Assembly (NCBI GenBank): GCA_030549495.1
Contig: JAUIRK010001040.1
Coordinates: 1 to 64,000 of the forward strand
Origin: Nectonema munidae
Lineage: Eukaryota; Nematomorpha; Nectonematoida; Nectonematidae
Length of the DNA stretch: 64,000 bases
Direction of reading: 5' to 3'
Position numbers and translations under genes: made by a program
Notes under the pieces: generated by a model
Database searches by the model: none
Seen by the model: only the letters and a program-made list of their open reading frames with translations
Told to the model about the DNA's origin: nothing
Shown: positions 24,492-36,165 of the stretch, piece after piece
Layout: each line of letters starts with the position of its first letter
Position numbering within the stretch: the stretch's first letter is position 1

Positions 24492-24669
24492 CTAAAAATG
24501 AAATTTCAAAATTATTTAAGAATAGTTTTATTGTGTTATATATAAGAGCATGTTTGCTAAACTATTTCACTCCATTCTCCCCCTTATAAACTTTTAACAT
24601 TCTCATAGGCTTTGTATTTTATCTCTTTATCGGTTAGAATATGTCGAAAAGATTATATGGTAAAGTACA

Positions 24670-25910
24670 ATCATGGGTAAAAATAACCCATCTTTGTAAT
24701 TTCGAGAAAAGGATGTATTTGTAAAAATAATAAACTTTATTTAAAGAACAAGTAAACAATTAAGTTTTAATCATAAATTTAACATCACTTTTTAAAACAA
24801 GACGTACAAATTTTATATGAATGTTCGGGCAAACAACTTTTTGACACTCAATACATGTTGTCTTTGACTTTCGATCTGAAGAAAACCTTTTTTTCAATCT
24901 TTACTATATTTGCCTTTTGAAAGTTTTCATTATTAATTGTGTATAGCCGCACAATTCTATTGAACTTTTAACGTGAGTCTTCAAAAACTCAAATAGGTCA
25001 AACAAGGTAAATTATTTTGCTTTTTATAAATGAACAAAGCATTGATCCCTACAATGCCTATCAGATTATTGATAACACTTACTGGTCATCTTTTTGAATT
25101 TTTCTGAACTTCTTCTTCTAAATTTTCAAACTTCAGAATATTCTCTTCGATTCCCCAATAAAGCAAGAATACCTTTCTTCAAACATCAATCTTCAAAGCA
25201 ATCTATATATTACAAAACATCTCAACACTGGAACAAATCGTTACAGTCCAATTTCTTTAACTCAAGACGTATTTTGAAGAAAAACCTAATGACTCGATTT
25301 TTTAATAGTTATACTTCTTATTGCAATGTTTCTAGGCCATCCATCAATGTTCAATTTACCAAAGTCTATTCATTTGTCATATTACACGCAAAAACATTTT
25401 TTTCCACTTCATTTAATCATTATATTGTTGTTCTTATTTGAACTTGTAAATAAATTTCTTCTTCTTCTTCTTCTTCTTCTTTTGCATTTTCTTTTACAGG
25501 TGAATGAGTGAATTTTTTTGTCCACAATGTCTACTCCACTTTTTGTCTGATTATAAAAACAAACACTACTTGGCTTAGAATCTTGTTTATCTTTCGAAAT
25601 TTTTTTGTAAAAAGTGTTAAGGAGAACAGGAGTGGTTTTTTTATCATAAAAAGAACAAAGTGTTTTTTCTTGATGGAAATGAATGTACCACGATTTTTGT
25701 TTGGGACCAAAGCTGCCGGTGGGATACACTTTTTGTTTTTTCTAAGAGTACCAACATATGTTGTTTTATTTTTTTCCACTAAAGTAGAGGATGTAAAAAA
25801 ATTATTTGCAGTTATATTTCTTCCCTCAAACAAAAAAAGGTTGAATCTACTGATAAACTTTTATATAAAAAAATTTCCTTCTGAAGTTGTTTTGTCAAAC
25901 TTTTAATTTG
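24670..25910 (-). pseudogene. piggyBac transposase relic
   Basis: On the minus strand: GRNITANNFFTSSTLVEK and KTTYVGTLRKNKKCIPPAA (25833-25720), KKTTPVLLNTFYKK (about 25630), KPSSVCFYNQTKSGVDIVDK (about 25560), and about 24870-24800 the C-terminal finger KSKTTCIECQKVVCPNIH. These are the order and motifs of piggyBac transposases. The N-terminal half is not recognisable and the C-terminal part has several stops. The motif GGGTAAAAATAACCC near 24677 may be its terminus. It belongs to a lineage different from the 2-kb element. It abuts the end of duplication copy A. Confidence 0.8.
25456..25482 (+). repeat. CTT trinucleotide microsatellite
   Basis: About nine CTT units lie within the piggyBac relic, read as an arginine run on the minus strand. 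The expansion replaces the usual R-W motif region of the transposase. Confidence 0.85.
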
Positions 25911-26714
25911 GAAACAAACAATCTTTTGCAATATACACAAAATCATTGAAGACTTTAGTAGAACTTGCAAATTACACTCTAAACTAATATGCGATAATTG
26001 CTTCTAATTTTAAGCGAGTGTCCTTTTTTGCTTTTTTTATGCGTTGCAAATCAAAACTGTAATAAAAGCTTTTGTCCTTAACTTGAAAACACTACGAGAG
26101 TATATTTTCAGAAGTCAAAAAAAAATTTTTTTTTTATATTTTTTAACAAAAGAGAGTGAATTATTATGTATGTGTGTGGATCCGAATGTTCAACTACAAA
26201 CTATAGAAAGTCATTAAGTCAAATAAAAACTTAAATCATTTTATTTTTGAAATATGAAATTCGATTTCCTTTTTCTTTTATGAAAGTAAATGTTTAAAAT
26301 TAAATTTACATAATAGAATTACTAAAAGTGCTATGGCAAAATTTTTTCGCATTAGCAAGTCAAAGTTTGATCTGGAGTAAATTGCCATATGTCTGTAAAG
26401 CGAATGTTTAAACTGTTGAGTCACACAATAAAGATTTGGGAAAAAATATTTAAAGCAAGGTTGAGGAATGTTTGGTTTTGAATCAGGAAAAGGAAGAGTT
26501 GATGCCATTTTTGCCATGAGGCAAATGATAGAAATACATCGAGAAAAAGTGGAAAAATTAAACTCAGCCCTTTTTTTATTTAACTCGTTAACGATCAGAA
26601 TAATCAGACGATATCTCATGTAAAGCAGAAGATTTGTATTAAAGAGCTTTGATAAACGCAGACGATTTTATTTTTGTAAAGTCGACTATAGTCGGCATTG
26701 GGCGTTAACGGGTT
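25911..26714. other. No gene recognised; possible transposon end at 26.70 kb
   Basis: A 113-codon minus-strand frame (26619-26278) has no recognisable domain. The sequence to 26716 ends GGGCGTTAACGGGTTAA; read outward-in this is TTAACCCGTTAACGCCC, the look of a piggyBac-type end at a TTAA site. A partner end was not found. Confidence 0.35.
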
Positions 26715-27330
26715 AATATAATAATGGATGGTACAACTCAAGATATCAAGGATCGGCCAACACGGTGTATGCTTTTTGCGCATGATATAGTGATATGTGG
26801 CGAAATTAGATGAACAGTTTGAAGAGCTGAGGGAAAGGATGGAAAATAGAAGTTTGAAGATGAACAGATTACATGAGGTTAAATGAAAATGGAAAAGAAA
26901 AAACCAGATTACAAGGAATAGAAATAAAAGAACTAGAAAAATGTTAATATCTGAGATCAACTTTATCAAAAGATGGCGATTTACAGTATGAACTAAAAGA
27001 ACGTATTAACGCAGGGTGGCTAAAGTGGAAAAAAGAATCATCGTTCATTTCAGATATAGGAATTGGTATTGCAGGAAAAGGCAAATTATACAGGAAAGTA
27101 GTAAAACCAGCGATTATGTATTCAGCCGACACATTGCCAGTGAAAAAGACACAAGAAAACAAACTAAATGTTACTGAAATGAGTATGTTCGAAACTCAGA
27201 TGGATGGATTGTTTAAGAAAGGATTTCATAGCTAAAAACCTGGATAGAAATGATATTTAGGAGAGACAAGAATGAAGAAAAAAATCAAAAACATCAACCC
27301 CATAGAAAATGGGAAAGGATGAAGAAAAAG
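26715..27330 (+). mobile_element. RTE-type LINE C-terminal fragment
   Basis: Plus-strand reading gives FEELRERMENRSLKMNRLH (about 26818), then STLSKDGDLQYELKERINAG (about 26958), LYRKVVKPAIMYSADTLPV (about 27090) and NVTEMSMFETQMDGLFKKG. These are the post-catalytic motifs of RTE/BovB-type reverse transcriptases. The catalytic box is not intact. Frames shift at least twice; 5'-truncated. Confidence 0.75.
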
Positions 27331-27395
27331 AATTCTTGTAAAATAATATTTATAAAGGTATAGTTATGCAGTAGGAGGAAGCCCTTATTATATAT

Positions 27396-28391
27396 TTATT
27401 GGAATGGAAAATCCAGGTAGATGATGGAGTCAGCATTCCCGGCTGGGCCATGACATCCATAAGGATGTGTGGGAACATCACAAACAATTCTTAGCTTTAT
27501 AAAATCTTTTCCTGCTTTAGTGCCCTCGAAAGTCGAACTATCGCTTTTTACTCCATTCAAATTTTCAATCCAATTTTTAGTCTGGAAAAAAATATAAGAA
27601 CTAGTCAAAAATTAACATTTATTTTTTTGTCAAACTATCATGTATTTAGCACAAAAAATTTTCTATGAAGCAACATAGAATTTTTTTACTAACTTTTTCT
27701 CTTTTGAATCATTCATAATGCCTAAGGATATAAAATAGGAGGAATTGTTTTTTTTCATTTTGTAAAAAATCGTGTATATGCCATTTTTACTCACTAAGAT
27801 TTTTTGAAAAAAAAAATAAGAATAAAAATTTCCAAATATAGTTTGTTGTTTTTATAAAAATTTTGGGTTTTTTCATGCAGAAAATACTATTTCAAACATT
27901 GAACCTCTACTTTCCGATCTTAACCTTTGTTTTATATAAAACAACCATCGGGGAAAGTAAAGTACAAAACGTTTTATAATTACATAGTTTATATTCAAAA
28001 TTAAAGGACAAAAACATAATTTATTGACATCTAGGTCATACAAAACTAGTATGATTTTTACATATAAATCGAGTGTATTTATTACCTCTTCATGTTTCCT
28101 TAGTTCTAAGCTTGCAGTTTTGAACGGAACAAAAACCTCGTGATGAAGAAGACTGAGTTCTTTCGCTTCTTCTTTCTTCAAATCCATAAAAAAGTGATCT
28201 TCTTACATTACTCAAGGAACCACAGTTTGATCTTACACGCATTGATTCTTCAACCAAGTTAAGGCTTTGATCTCTGATAAATTGTTTTCTCCCACCTTTT
28301 TTGATAATAGGGAACAAAGTTGTGCTAAAAATGGAGGTTCAGCAGAAACATACATGAATGAAATTTCGCAATGAGTTCCTCTTTCTAGATC
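27396..28391 (-). CDS. Gene E: last three exons of an unrecognised host gene
   Basis: Three minus-strand exons fit together: 28391-28237 (acceptor CCCTAG, donor GTAAGATC), 28152-28086 (acceptor ACTCAG, donor GTAATA), 27581-27396 (acceptor TTCCAG, ends TAA). Phases 2 then 0 match exactly, and the middle acceptor was chosen because it alone keeps frame. The 135-residue C-terminus includes ERGTHCEISFMYVSAEPPFL, SEIKALTWLKNQC, HHEVFVPFKTASLELRKHEE and VCDVPTHPYGCHGPAGNADS. It is well-formed, with mixed composition and no repeats, unlike transposon debris nearby. I do not recognise the family. Upstream exons were not found before the Tigger at 28.7 kb, so they lie further along or are lost. The last ~60 residues have three cysteines, which may suggest an extracellular or metal-binding fold (inference). 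Confidence 0.6.
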
Positions 28392-28735
28392 CTAGGGTAC
28401 TGTCAATTTCATCAATTAAGATGAAATATACCTTTTGTTCAACACAATATATGATATTTTACACATTTCAAGTTTTGAAATGGGAAGTATTTTCACTGAA
28501 AGAAGTATTCTATCCCTGAATAGGTTTAGGTGAAGTTTGATTTGCCTTCAGATCAAAGAAACTTATATGCTTCTCTTCATTGTGAAACTCAGTCATCGGT
28601 AAATTATTGAACTTGGGTCATCTAGCGAACAATTAAAAAATTTTGAGGACCCAGTAAGCTAATTTTACATCAACCTAATTTCGATTTTTACTTTCTTTTA
28701 AAAAAGCGTTGTTATTTTTACTGTTACACAATGAG
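28392..28735. other. Intergenic or intronic, no confident exon
   Basis: A minus-strand run near 28610-28525 (MTEFHNEEKHISFFDLKANQ) looks protein-like but meets a stop with no GT donor before it. Left unannotated. Confidence 0.35.
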
Positions 28736-28737
28736 TA

Positions 28738-30780
28738 CAGTCGAACCCCGTTAATTCACGCACCAGTAACTCACGGGTTTCATTAAACCACGATTAATCC
28801 ATGTCGCCCCTTAATTTTGAGTAGGTTTGCTGCAATTACACGCTAGCATTCAGGCATTAAGAACAATACGGCCATGACATCCTGTCATTCATGCTCACCC
28901 TTTAATCACGCATTCAGAACACATTGTATTTTACGCTCACAAATCAATTCACATGTCATCACGAAGTGACCAAAACATTTCTTCTTCTTGTAATATCTTT
29001 CACCTTTGTATAATTATCTTTAAATAATGTAGCGCGTTTAACATTGCGTTCAAACAATGCGTGTATTTTAAAGTGTAAACAACACTCTAACATTAATAGA
29101 GTACAAAATTATATTCACAGCGACTTCCAATCTATCTTCATTATATTCTAAACTCATACTGAATCACATCCCCAAGACCTAAACAACATGTCCAAGCACA
29201 AGCATAAAACGTATATCATCAAGGAAAAGTTGAATGCTGTCGAACGGGTACGAAATGGCGATAGACAAACACAGGTATGTTAACATACAATGTAAAGGGG
29301 AATTTATGAAAGAGTCAGTTTTTCAGGTTTGTCATGACTTAGTTCTGAACGAATCTACTCTTCGTAGTTGGCTCCGTGAAGAGGCCAAGCTACGAGAATT
29401 TATCCGTGATCTGGATGGTGAAGATGGTCTTCAGCGTAAGCAAGCTTTAACAGCAGTTGACTCTACCCTGGGCAAAGCTACCTTCGATTGGTTCGCTCAG
29501 AAAGAAATCAGTCAGTCACCATTTCCTGACCTATTCTCTCGGCACAGGCTGCAAAATTCCACAGCGAGATCCATGCTGAAGACACTCCAGCCAAAGTCTT
29601 CAAAGCTTCAGATGGTTGGTTAAGTCGCTTCAAACGTCGCCATAGGATTCGCCAAGTTAACATCAATGGAAGCGTCAAGTCAGCCGATCTTGCTGCTGCC
29701 GAAGCTTATCTGTTCAAGTTCCACGACCTTATCCGTGACAACCAGTATACAGAGAAGCAAGTATACAACGCCGATGAGAGAGGCCTATACTACAGGAATC
29801 CTCCCAAAAAGACTCTCGCCCAGAAAAACGACACAACCTCTAGAAAGGGACACACGAACATCAAGGATCGTCTCACAGTTCTCTCCACTGCAAACCAGGC
29901 TGGTACACATAAGTTGAGACCTCTGTGCATCGGTAAATTCAAGGCCCCAAGTTGTTTTCAACACCTTAGCATGAACTCGCTGCTTTTGGATTATATCCAT
30001 TCTAAATCGGCTTGGATGATCTGCACTATCTTCCAGCAATGGTTCCATAACACTTTTCTGCCTGCTGTCCGTCGTCGTCTTCGCGGTATTGGTCAGGAGA
30101 AGAAAGCTGTCCTCCTTTTGGATAAATGTTCAGCCCACCCACCAGCTGAGGACCTCTGATCTTCATATGGATAGATAGTTGTGCACTACCTGCCCAAGAA
30201 CACTACTCCACTTATCCAAGCAATGGACCAAGAGATCATCCATGCCTTCAAAACACAATGCAAGAAGCAGTTGATAGATACCATCGCTGCAGAAGTTCGA
30301 GAAATAACTGAGGTGTTAAAAAAAGTCACCATCAAAGACGCCATGTATCTCGCTGGGAAAGCATGGCAGACCATCAACGCTTGCACCATCATTTCTTGCT
30401 GGAACAAAGGTCTGTCACATCCCAATGATGACGATCTCAGCAATGGCAGTGACGTTGAAGACTTCAGGGGCTTCTCTGAAAAAGATGTCAACACTCCAGG
30501 CTTCCTAAAAATAGCCCAGCACCTCCAAACATCCCCCAAATCGAAAATACAACACCTCAACAATTGGGTAGAAGCAGATGATTTCTGTGCCATCGTGGAA
30601 TTCAAGATCGATAAACAGATCATTTCAGATGCCCACCAGCAGAATGAAGAAGAAGAGGAGAAAGAGAATGATTTAATCATACTCTACATAAGACTTTATC
30701 AACATCACAGTGAGAAATTTTCATTTGAGATGGATACAAATATTTTGAAAGGGGCCAAAAATTTAAAAGGGTTATAGCTA
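28738..30780 (+). mobile_element. Tigger/pogo-type DNA transposon, left end intact
   Basis: It starts CAGTCGAACCCCGTTAAT after a TA dinucleotide (28736-28737), the usual pogo/Tigger arrangement, and carries a transposase gene on the same strand. The right terminal repeat is not visible: sequence shared with the 1-830 repeat begins at about 30800. So the 3' end is deleted or decayed. The subterminal CACGCACCAGTAACTCACGG is close to part of the 56.8-kb MITE. Confidence 0.8.
29188..30777 (+). pseudogene. Tigger-type transposase, recently broken
   Basis: Exon 1 (29188-29274) starts MSKHKHKTYIIKEKLNAVER and joins in phase 0 over a 52-bp GT-AG intron to 29327, giving the helix-turn-helix end HDLVLNESTLRSWLREE. 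The DDE domain shows VYNADERGLYYR (first Asp, about 29770), AVLLLDKCSAHP (second Asp, about 30118; the usual Asn is Lys) and HYLPKNTTPLIQAMDQEI (third Asp, about 30186). One frameshift lies near 29530 and two stops lie at 30156-30175 (TGA and TAG). The acidic C-terminus follows. Few breaks relative to length suggest a fairly young copy. Known function is transposition; CENP-B-like proteins derive from this family. Confidence 0.88.
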
Positions 30781-31343
30781 GAGACATATGACAACTATAC
30801 TTAGTTTTTCTCGAAAATGGAAGTTACGCAATTTCTTGAGAATTCGGAAAATTTTGATATTGAGAGAAAAGGATATACAAAAAACTCAAATTGTTAAACA
30901 ACTTTTCCCTCTATAAAACATTTTAAAAAACTCATTGACTTGCTAGAACTGACTAGAAATCTATATTGTTTAGTCTGGTCTAGTAAGTTTCGTTGTTTAG
31001 AGATGACATGAAAAAACGTATCGCAAAGTTTTAAGGCGCTACATATGGCTTTATTTATGTGTATATGTCTTATGTCTCAAACAAACACACTTGTATTCAA
31101 AAAGAAGTATTTTGTTGTACTACAATTCTATTAACTACAGGAAAGAGTTTAAAAAAAGTTTTTTTATATACTAAAAAAGAGTTTCTCGAATCAAGTTTGA
31201 GGACCATAGCTATAGAGTTAATATATTTAGTATTTTGATCATTTAATTTAGTATTTTTGAAAGTATAGGGATGAAAAAATTTATTTAAAAAGTGCAAAAA
31301 GAAAGAGAAAAGATAATCATGAAGGAGTTCAAAGTATCCATTA

Positions 31344-34300
31344 CTAACGATTGTAAGAAATAAGTTGATTAATTTTAACTTTTAGCATCATTCCTATGCT
31401 TTTATCAGAATTAATACACATCACAGGCATAACTACTCCTTCTTCGTCCATCCCTCCTAATTCTAATTCCAATTCTTCGCCTTTTGCAATTTTTATTCTA
31501 TCTGAAATATTTTAAGATATAAAAGAAATAAAAAGAGACCAATGATATCTTACCACTGCTAAAGGAACAAGAGGCATTAAAGTTTAAGGATATTTTGGCA
31601 TAAAAATTTTCATTATCATGGTATATATCTGTCACGTTCATACCTGAAATGAAGTAAAAGTAATATTATAACTAGTTAATCAAAAATAAAACTTTACTTG
31701 GTACAAAATCGTCAGCAGAAATTTTATACACTAATAATTCATATTTTGAAGTTTCTACAAACGCTGAGTGTAAGATGAGACTGTATGATGATATCTTATT
31801 ATTAGTTTGAAAAAGATCTCGGTTGTTATAATCCTGATACGAATATAAACGATCTGCATTGATGGGAAGTATTTCATTTTTTACTCTTTTAACTAAAAAG
31901 ACAAAAAATAATCAGAAGAAATTTGCATGATTTTATTGTGACCTGGGTGGAAATATTTGGTAACAGTATATTTGGAAATGTCATCTCCTTCGTTTCTAAA
32001 TGTTATGTGCAAACTCGAATTTGGTAAAAATACGATTCCTAAAATGTATAGTTCAGATCCTAAAAAGAAACAATATAAATGATTTATTTGAAAGAGTGAA
32101 AGATCGTACCTTCTTCCATTTTAAATTCTATTGAGTATTCACTCAATGGATTAAGCGGATTTCCACATTTTATTAATAGCGGTTCTGAAATGATTGCAGC
32201 AAATTTGACTTGTTCATCTTTTGTAACTTGAAATTCTAAAATTAAAAATTTTTATACTCACAATAAAACTTAAATAGTTATTGACACGCATTCTAATTTT
32301 TTCATTTCATTTAAAAATGGCATAGATCAAACTTGATCTGAATGGCGTCATGGGAGTTTTCATCAATGCTGAAAATATCTCTGTGAAAGAATGTTCTTTA
32401 AAAAATTACCCAAAATACGTTTTTTGTTGAAGAAGTTCGAATCAAGATGGGTTCAAAAGAGTTACAGCTTGGCCACTATCAAGTCTCAACCCAAAATCTT
32501 ACTTGCTTTAAGCTCAATAGCCAATCCTATCCATTCAACCCAACATCATTCGAAGATAAATTAAGTTCAGGATTACCTATAACTTTATGCATATACTAAC
32601 ATGAATATAATAATATTTTATATATTTATTGGCACCATTGCTCTTAAGAAATGAATCATCTATAGTACTTTTGAATGATTATATCAATTTGTTCAAAGCT
32701 AAAATTTAAAGAATCTTGTTTCCAAATTTTAAGAAAACTTTAACTCAACATATAGGTACATTCCTTACATCTTAACAAAATAATATCGTTAACGTTCATA
32801 TCGGGCACATTTAAAGAATTTAAACTTGAAAAAATACAGTAACCTTTTGCAATTTTGATTCATGCAGATATTTCTTCATTGTTCAAATGTATTTATTTGT
32901 TCGCTTTTTGGAGAAATATTTCAATGAAGATTGATTTTAATTTTTGGGCATATGAATTAGAAAAACCTCCAAATAAGCCTAGTCACTCCTGCCTTGCAGT
33001 CACTTAGATAAAGGCTAGGTCTGTAGCTTATAACTGCAACGTGGAAGAGAACTGGAGACCTCACCACGTACTAATTCCAAGAATAAGCATGGCATATCAG
33101 ACTCCATTGTTGCCCACGTCCAAATGGATATGGCACAATGATTATGATGATGAATTAGAGGGAGCTAGTGGATGATAAGTTTTGAAATAGATTTCTCTTA
33201 ATTTTACATTCTATTGTATAGTTTCAAAAAAATGCCAATGATAGAATGTGGTCAGCATTCTTTACAAACTGATAAGGGATTAAGTTAATTATACGTTGGT
33301 ATAAATTAAGAAATTTTAAGATTCTTAGTCTAATTGTTTACTTTATTCATCAAAATTTAATACAAAATTTAAATAAAAAAGAACAACGTCCTTTTCTTGG
33401 AAATTATAGCCCTATACGCATAATAAGCAGTATCTCTAAAATACTAGAAAAATACTTAGTGAGCTCATTTTAAAATTCGTTCAGCAATACGACATTTTAT
33501 ACGATTATCAATTTGCTCTCATTCCTAAATTTTATGAACAAATCACTTGCATATACATTTTATAAAGGAAGTTACATATTGATAAATCTGATGAAGTCCT
33601 GTTCATAGATATTTCCTGGCTTTCGATAGCATTTCTCATGTTATTCTAATAACCAAAGTATTACTTCTTAGATTTTCATTCGAGACATATGTTTGAAATC
33701 ATAGATAACTAATCGTGTCAGAGAGTTGAAATTGATGGCGTTAACTTTTATGAAAGCCCTCTTTCTAGAGGAGTTCCTCGAGGATCAATTCTGGTTCCAT
33801 TTTTATTTTCTCTTTTTGTTAATGACATTCATAACTTCAATAAAAATACATAATTGTATTTCTTCTTAGACGATTTCACTATCGTTGCTCTAATCTCAAA
33901 ATTGAATGCTTCCATCTCCTCAGTAGATCAAAAAATTAGATCAAATTCTTAAATGTTTTTCTTAGAATCAACTTATTGTAAATAAAAATAAGGCAAAAGC
34001 GATGATAAATCCTCTTTTACCGCCATAATCTACTAAAAGTTATGGAGATATATTTCTTACAAATCTCCATATTTGTATATAAGCTTTTTTTCTAACTTCA
34101 CAAAACATATTTTTGATCATTGGAAGTACTTATCTCAGATTTCCAAATGACTTATTTACAATCGGAACTAAATTTTCATCTCAAAAAACATCTTGAGACA
34201 GAGAATAATAAAACATTGTAACAGGTTTCTTGTAAAATATCTCTAATTTTTCTGTAAATTTATCAGATAATAATTGATAAGACTTATTATTCAAAATCTA

Positions 34301-36024
34301 ACTTATTTATTTTTCTTAGACAAGCCTTCTAATATTCTCTATCCCCAATATGAAAACCGAACCTAAATTACATAGTTAAAAAGACGCCATGATAACATTT
34401 TCTCATCATCAATCCTTCACGCAAAATTAAATCTCTCTCATAGATCCTAAACACATACTTATACAGATGTAAATGTATTCAGATAAACTAGAATACATGA
34501 TACTCCACTAGCACATGTGTGTTGTCTTGGTCAAACACACGGATGATCGATCAGACATTAGATTTTTGTACACTTCATTTGAATAATCAAAATTTATTTA
34601 AAAATGCTAAAACATAAATTTTTCTATTAAAGCGTGATTTGATTGGTTAAAATTAAAAAATTGTTAAATTTTTTTATCCAATAATATCATAGAATTTGTG
34701 TATTCCTCGCTCCACTTCCGTTGCAAATTTTGCATTTTAGACATACGTTTTTTCACTCATGTATTTCCCTTTTGCATACAAACACGCCTTTTATTGCAAT
34801 TTTCTTTTTCTTGTATGTAAAAAATTATTTTCCGAAATATATTTATACAAAGTATCATATACTTTTTTTAATACTATGTAAAAAGTATTTAAACTTTAAG
34901 CTCCTTCCTTATTTTGAGTGATATATGCCTTCACTTGAAATAATTTTGATTTAAGACAAAAAAATATTTGTTTCAAGACTGCGAAAGTAAATACCCAACA
35001 TAAAAGCAAACAGAGACAAAAATAAATTAGGTTTAAATGTTTGTTACAAAATAAAAGCAATATTCTAAAAAAATAGAAACATTAAATATTTTGTGATTCA
35101 CTCTACATCTAAGACAAATGCGAACCATTTGCCTTTCATAGTTTGACTCAGGGGTTCTAAACAACCTGCGTAAACAATTTCAAGTAAAAAATGAATTATC
35201 TCAATTCAAAAAATGTTATTAAATTTATCTTAAAGGCTGAAAAATATTTAATTTCCGAAAACATTGCACCTTGAAAATATTTCTTTCAACGATTAAAAAA
35301 AGTTCTTGAAAAATAGGTTCTAGGCACTCAGAGTGTTAAATAAATGTGGGTTTTCAAATTTCCTAGCACGACTAAACCAGATTCTCTCAAGGAAACTATT
35401 ATAAAATATAATATTTAAAAAGCATATAAAAAAGATAAGAGTATATAAAGTTGGGACAGAAGGATGTGTTTGAAATGCAAAGAAATTGCACGGAACAAAG
35501 AAAGAGTGTGTTTGAAATGCATAATCGAATAAAGAAGAAACGAACCTCTTATCGCTGGTTAAAATTAATGATTTAAGTGGATTCAACTGGAAAAAGGTGC
35601 TTCAAGTGGATTTAAATTAAAAGTCAACCTCAAACGATAAGAGGTTAGTTTAATTGTGATTAAATTCTAAAAGAGTTAGTTAGTTATTAATTTTTATCAT
35701 TTAGCTAAACAGAAATTAATTTGCAAGTGAATTTAAAAATAATCAAAATGTTTACAATCATTCGATTCAAGTGGATTAAAAAAATAAAACAACTAAATAT
35801 AGATTTTTTTTAAGACGACTTTAACAAAAACAAAATACTTTATGATTATAAAATCGCTTATATCAAAAAATCGTGATGAAAATGTCATAAGCAAAACGTT
35901 AAATACTACTTTCTCTTACCTTGATCTTTAATGTGACATTTTCCTGTAGTCGGTGAAAGAAATGCACCAGCTAACATCTGTTCTGAACCTTCTTCAATAA
36001 TCCTCAATTCATGAATTCCTATAT
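31344..36024 (-). CDS. Gene B: secreted-type two-module protein, last six exons
   Basis: Minus-strand exons 36024-35920, 32235-32110, 32059-31943, 31892-31698, 31643-31554, 31501-31344 (TAG). All junctions are phase 1 and the 263-residue reading frame is open through every junction, unlike gene A. Small introns are 50-54 bp; the first is 3.7 kb. Exon 3 uses an unusual donor GTCACA, conserved in A. The protein shows two like-built modules: GKCHIKDQ-EFQVTKDEQVKF...LLIKCGNPL, and NASCSFSSD-RIKIAKGEELELEL...VMPVMCINSD, each with a Cys, an I/V-x-K-x-E strand, and a second Cys about 28-31 residues on. That suggests disulphide-bonded beta-sandwich (immunoglobulin-like) domains; no family was recognised. 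There is no membrane segment in these exons. The 5' end is unknown; gene D upstream may contribute exons. Confidence 0.75.
32952..33159 (+). mobile_element. Short retroposon with 10-bp target duplication, copy B only
   Basis: The insert 32962-33149 is flanked by ATGAATTAGA (32952-32961 and 33150-33159). It ends in an ATG-type simple tail (ATTATGATG). At the matching place copy A has one unbroken ATGAATTAGAGG. It has no clear pol III boxes, so it could be a SINE of unknown source or a LINE 3' end. Confidence 0.75.
33270..34050 (+). mobile_element. LINE reverse transcriptase fragment in gene B intron 1
   Basis: Counterpart of 21240-22030. It preserves a longer 5' part: GNYSPIRIISSISKILEKYL (about 33400), then DEVLFIDIS (about 33588), VEIDGVNFYESPLSRGVPRG and SILVPFLFSLFVNDIHNF (33725-33840), and FLDDF at the catalytic box. 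Several stops; inactive. Confidence 0.8.
34051..35219. other. Intron 1 of gene B, no further feature
   Basis: Intronic, AT-rich. A 66-codon plus-strand frame at 34721-34921 has no domain. Similarity to copy A resumes at about 35220 (22840 in A). Confidence 0.5.
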
Positions 36025-36165
36025 CTAAAAATGAAATTTCAAAATTATTTAAGAATAGTTTTATTGTGTTATATATAAGAGCATGTTTGCTAAACTATTT
36101 CACTCCATTCTCCCCCTTATCAACTTTCAACATTCTGATGGCCCGTGTATTTTATCTGCTTATAT

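Larger units (their letters stand above)
19430..24640 (-). repeat. Segmental duplication, copy A
   Basis: Collinear with copy B (31045-36165): same six exons, same intron positions, the same LINE fragment in the large first intron, and matching 3' flank. Similarity ends abruptly near 24640/36165, next to a piggyBac relic on the A side. Copy A differs by its own SINE (23494-23649), about 400 bp near 23.06-23.45 kb, and the segment 23.95-24.35 kb; copy B has its own insertions. Confidence 0.88.
30800..36165 (-). repeat. Segmental duplication, copy B
   Basis: Collinear with copy A from 31045 to 36165, and its left 250 bp (30800-31045) also matches the inverted copy at 560-830. Copy B has extra sequence at 32.65-32.78 kb, a retroposon at 32962-33149, and a longer LINE fragment. 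Confidence 0.85.

Noticed and set aside
30186-30680. 164-codon minus-strand open frame
   Set aside because: It is the antisense shadow of the Tigger transposase on the plus strand.
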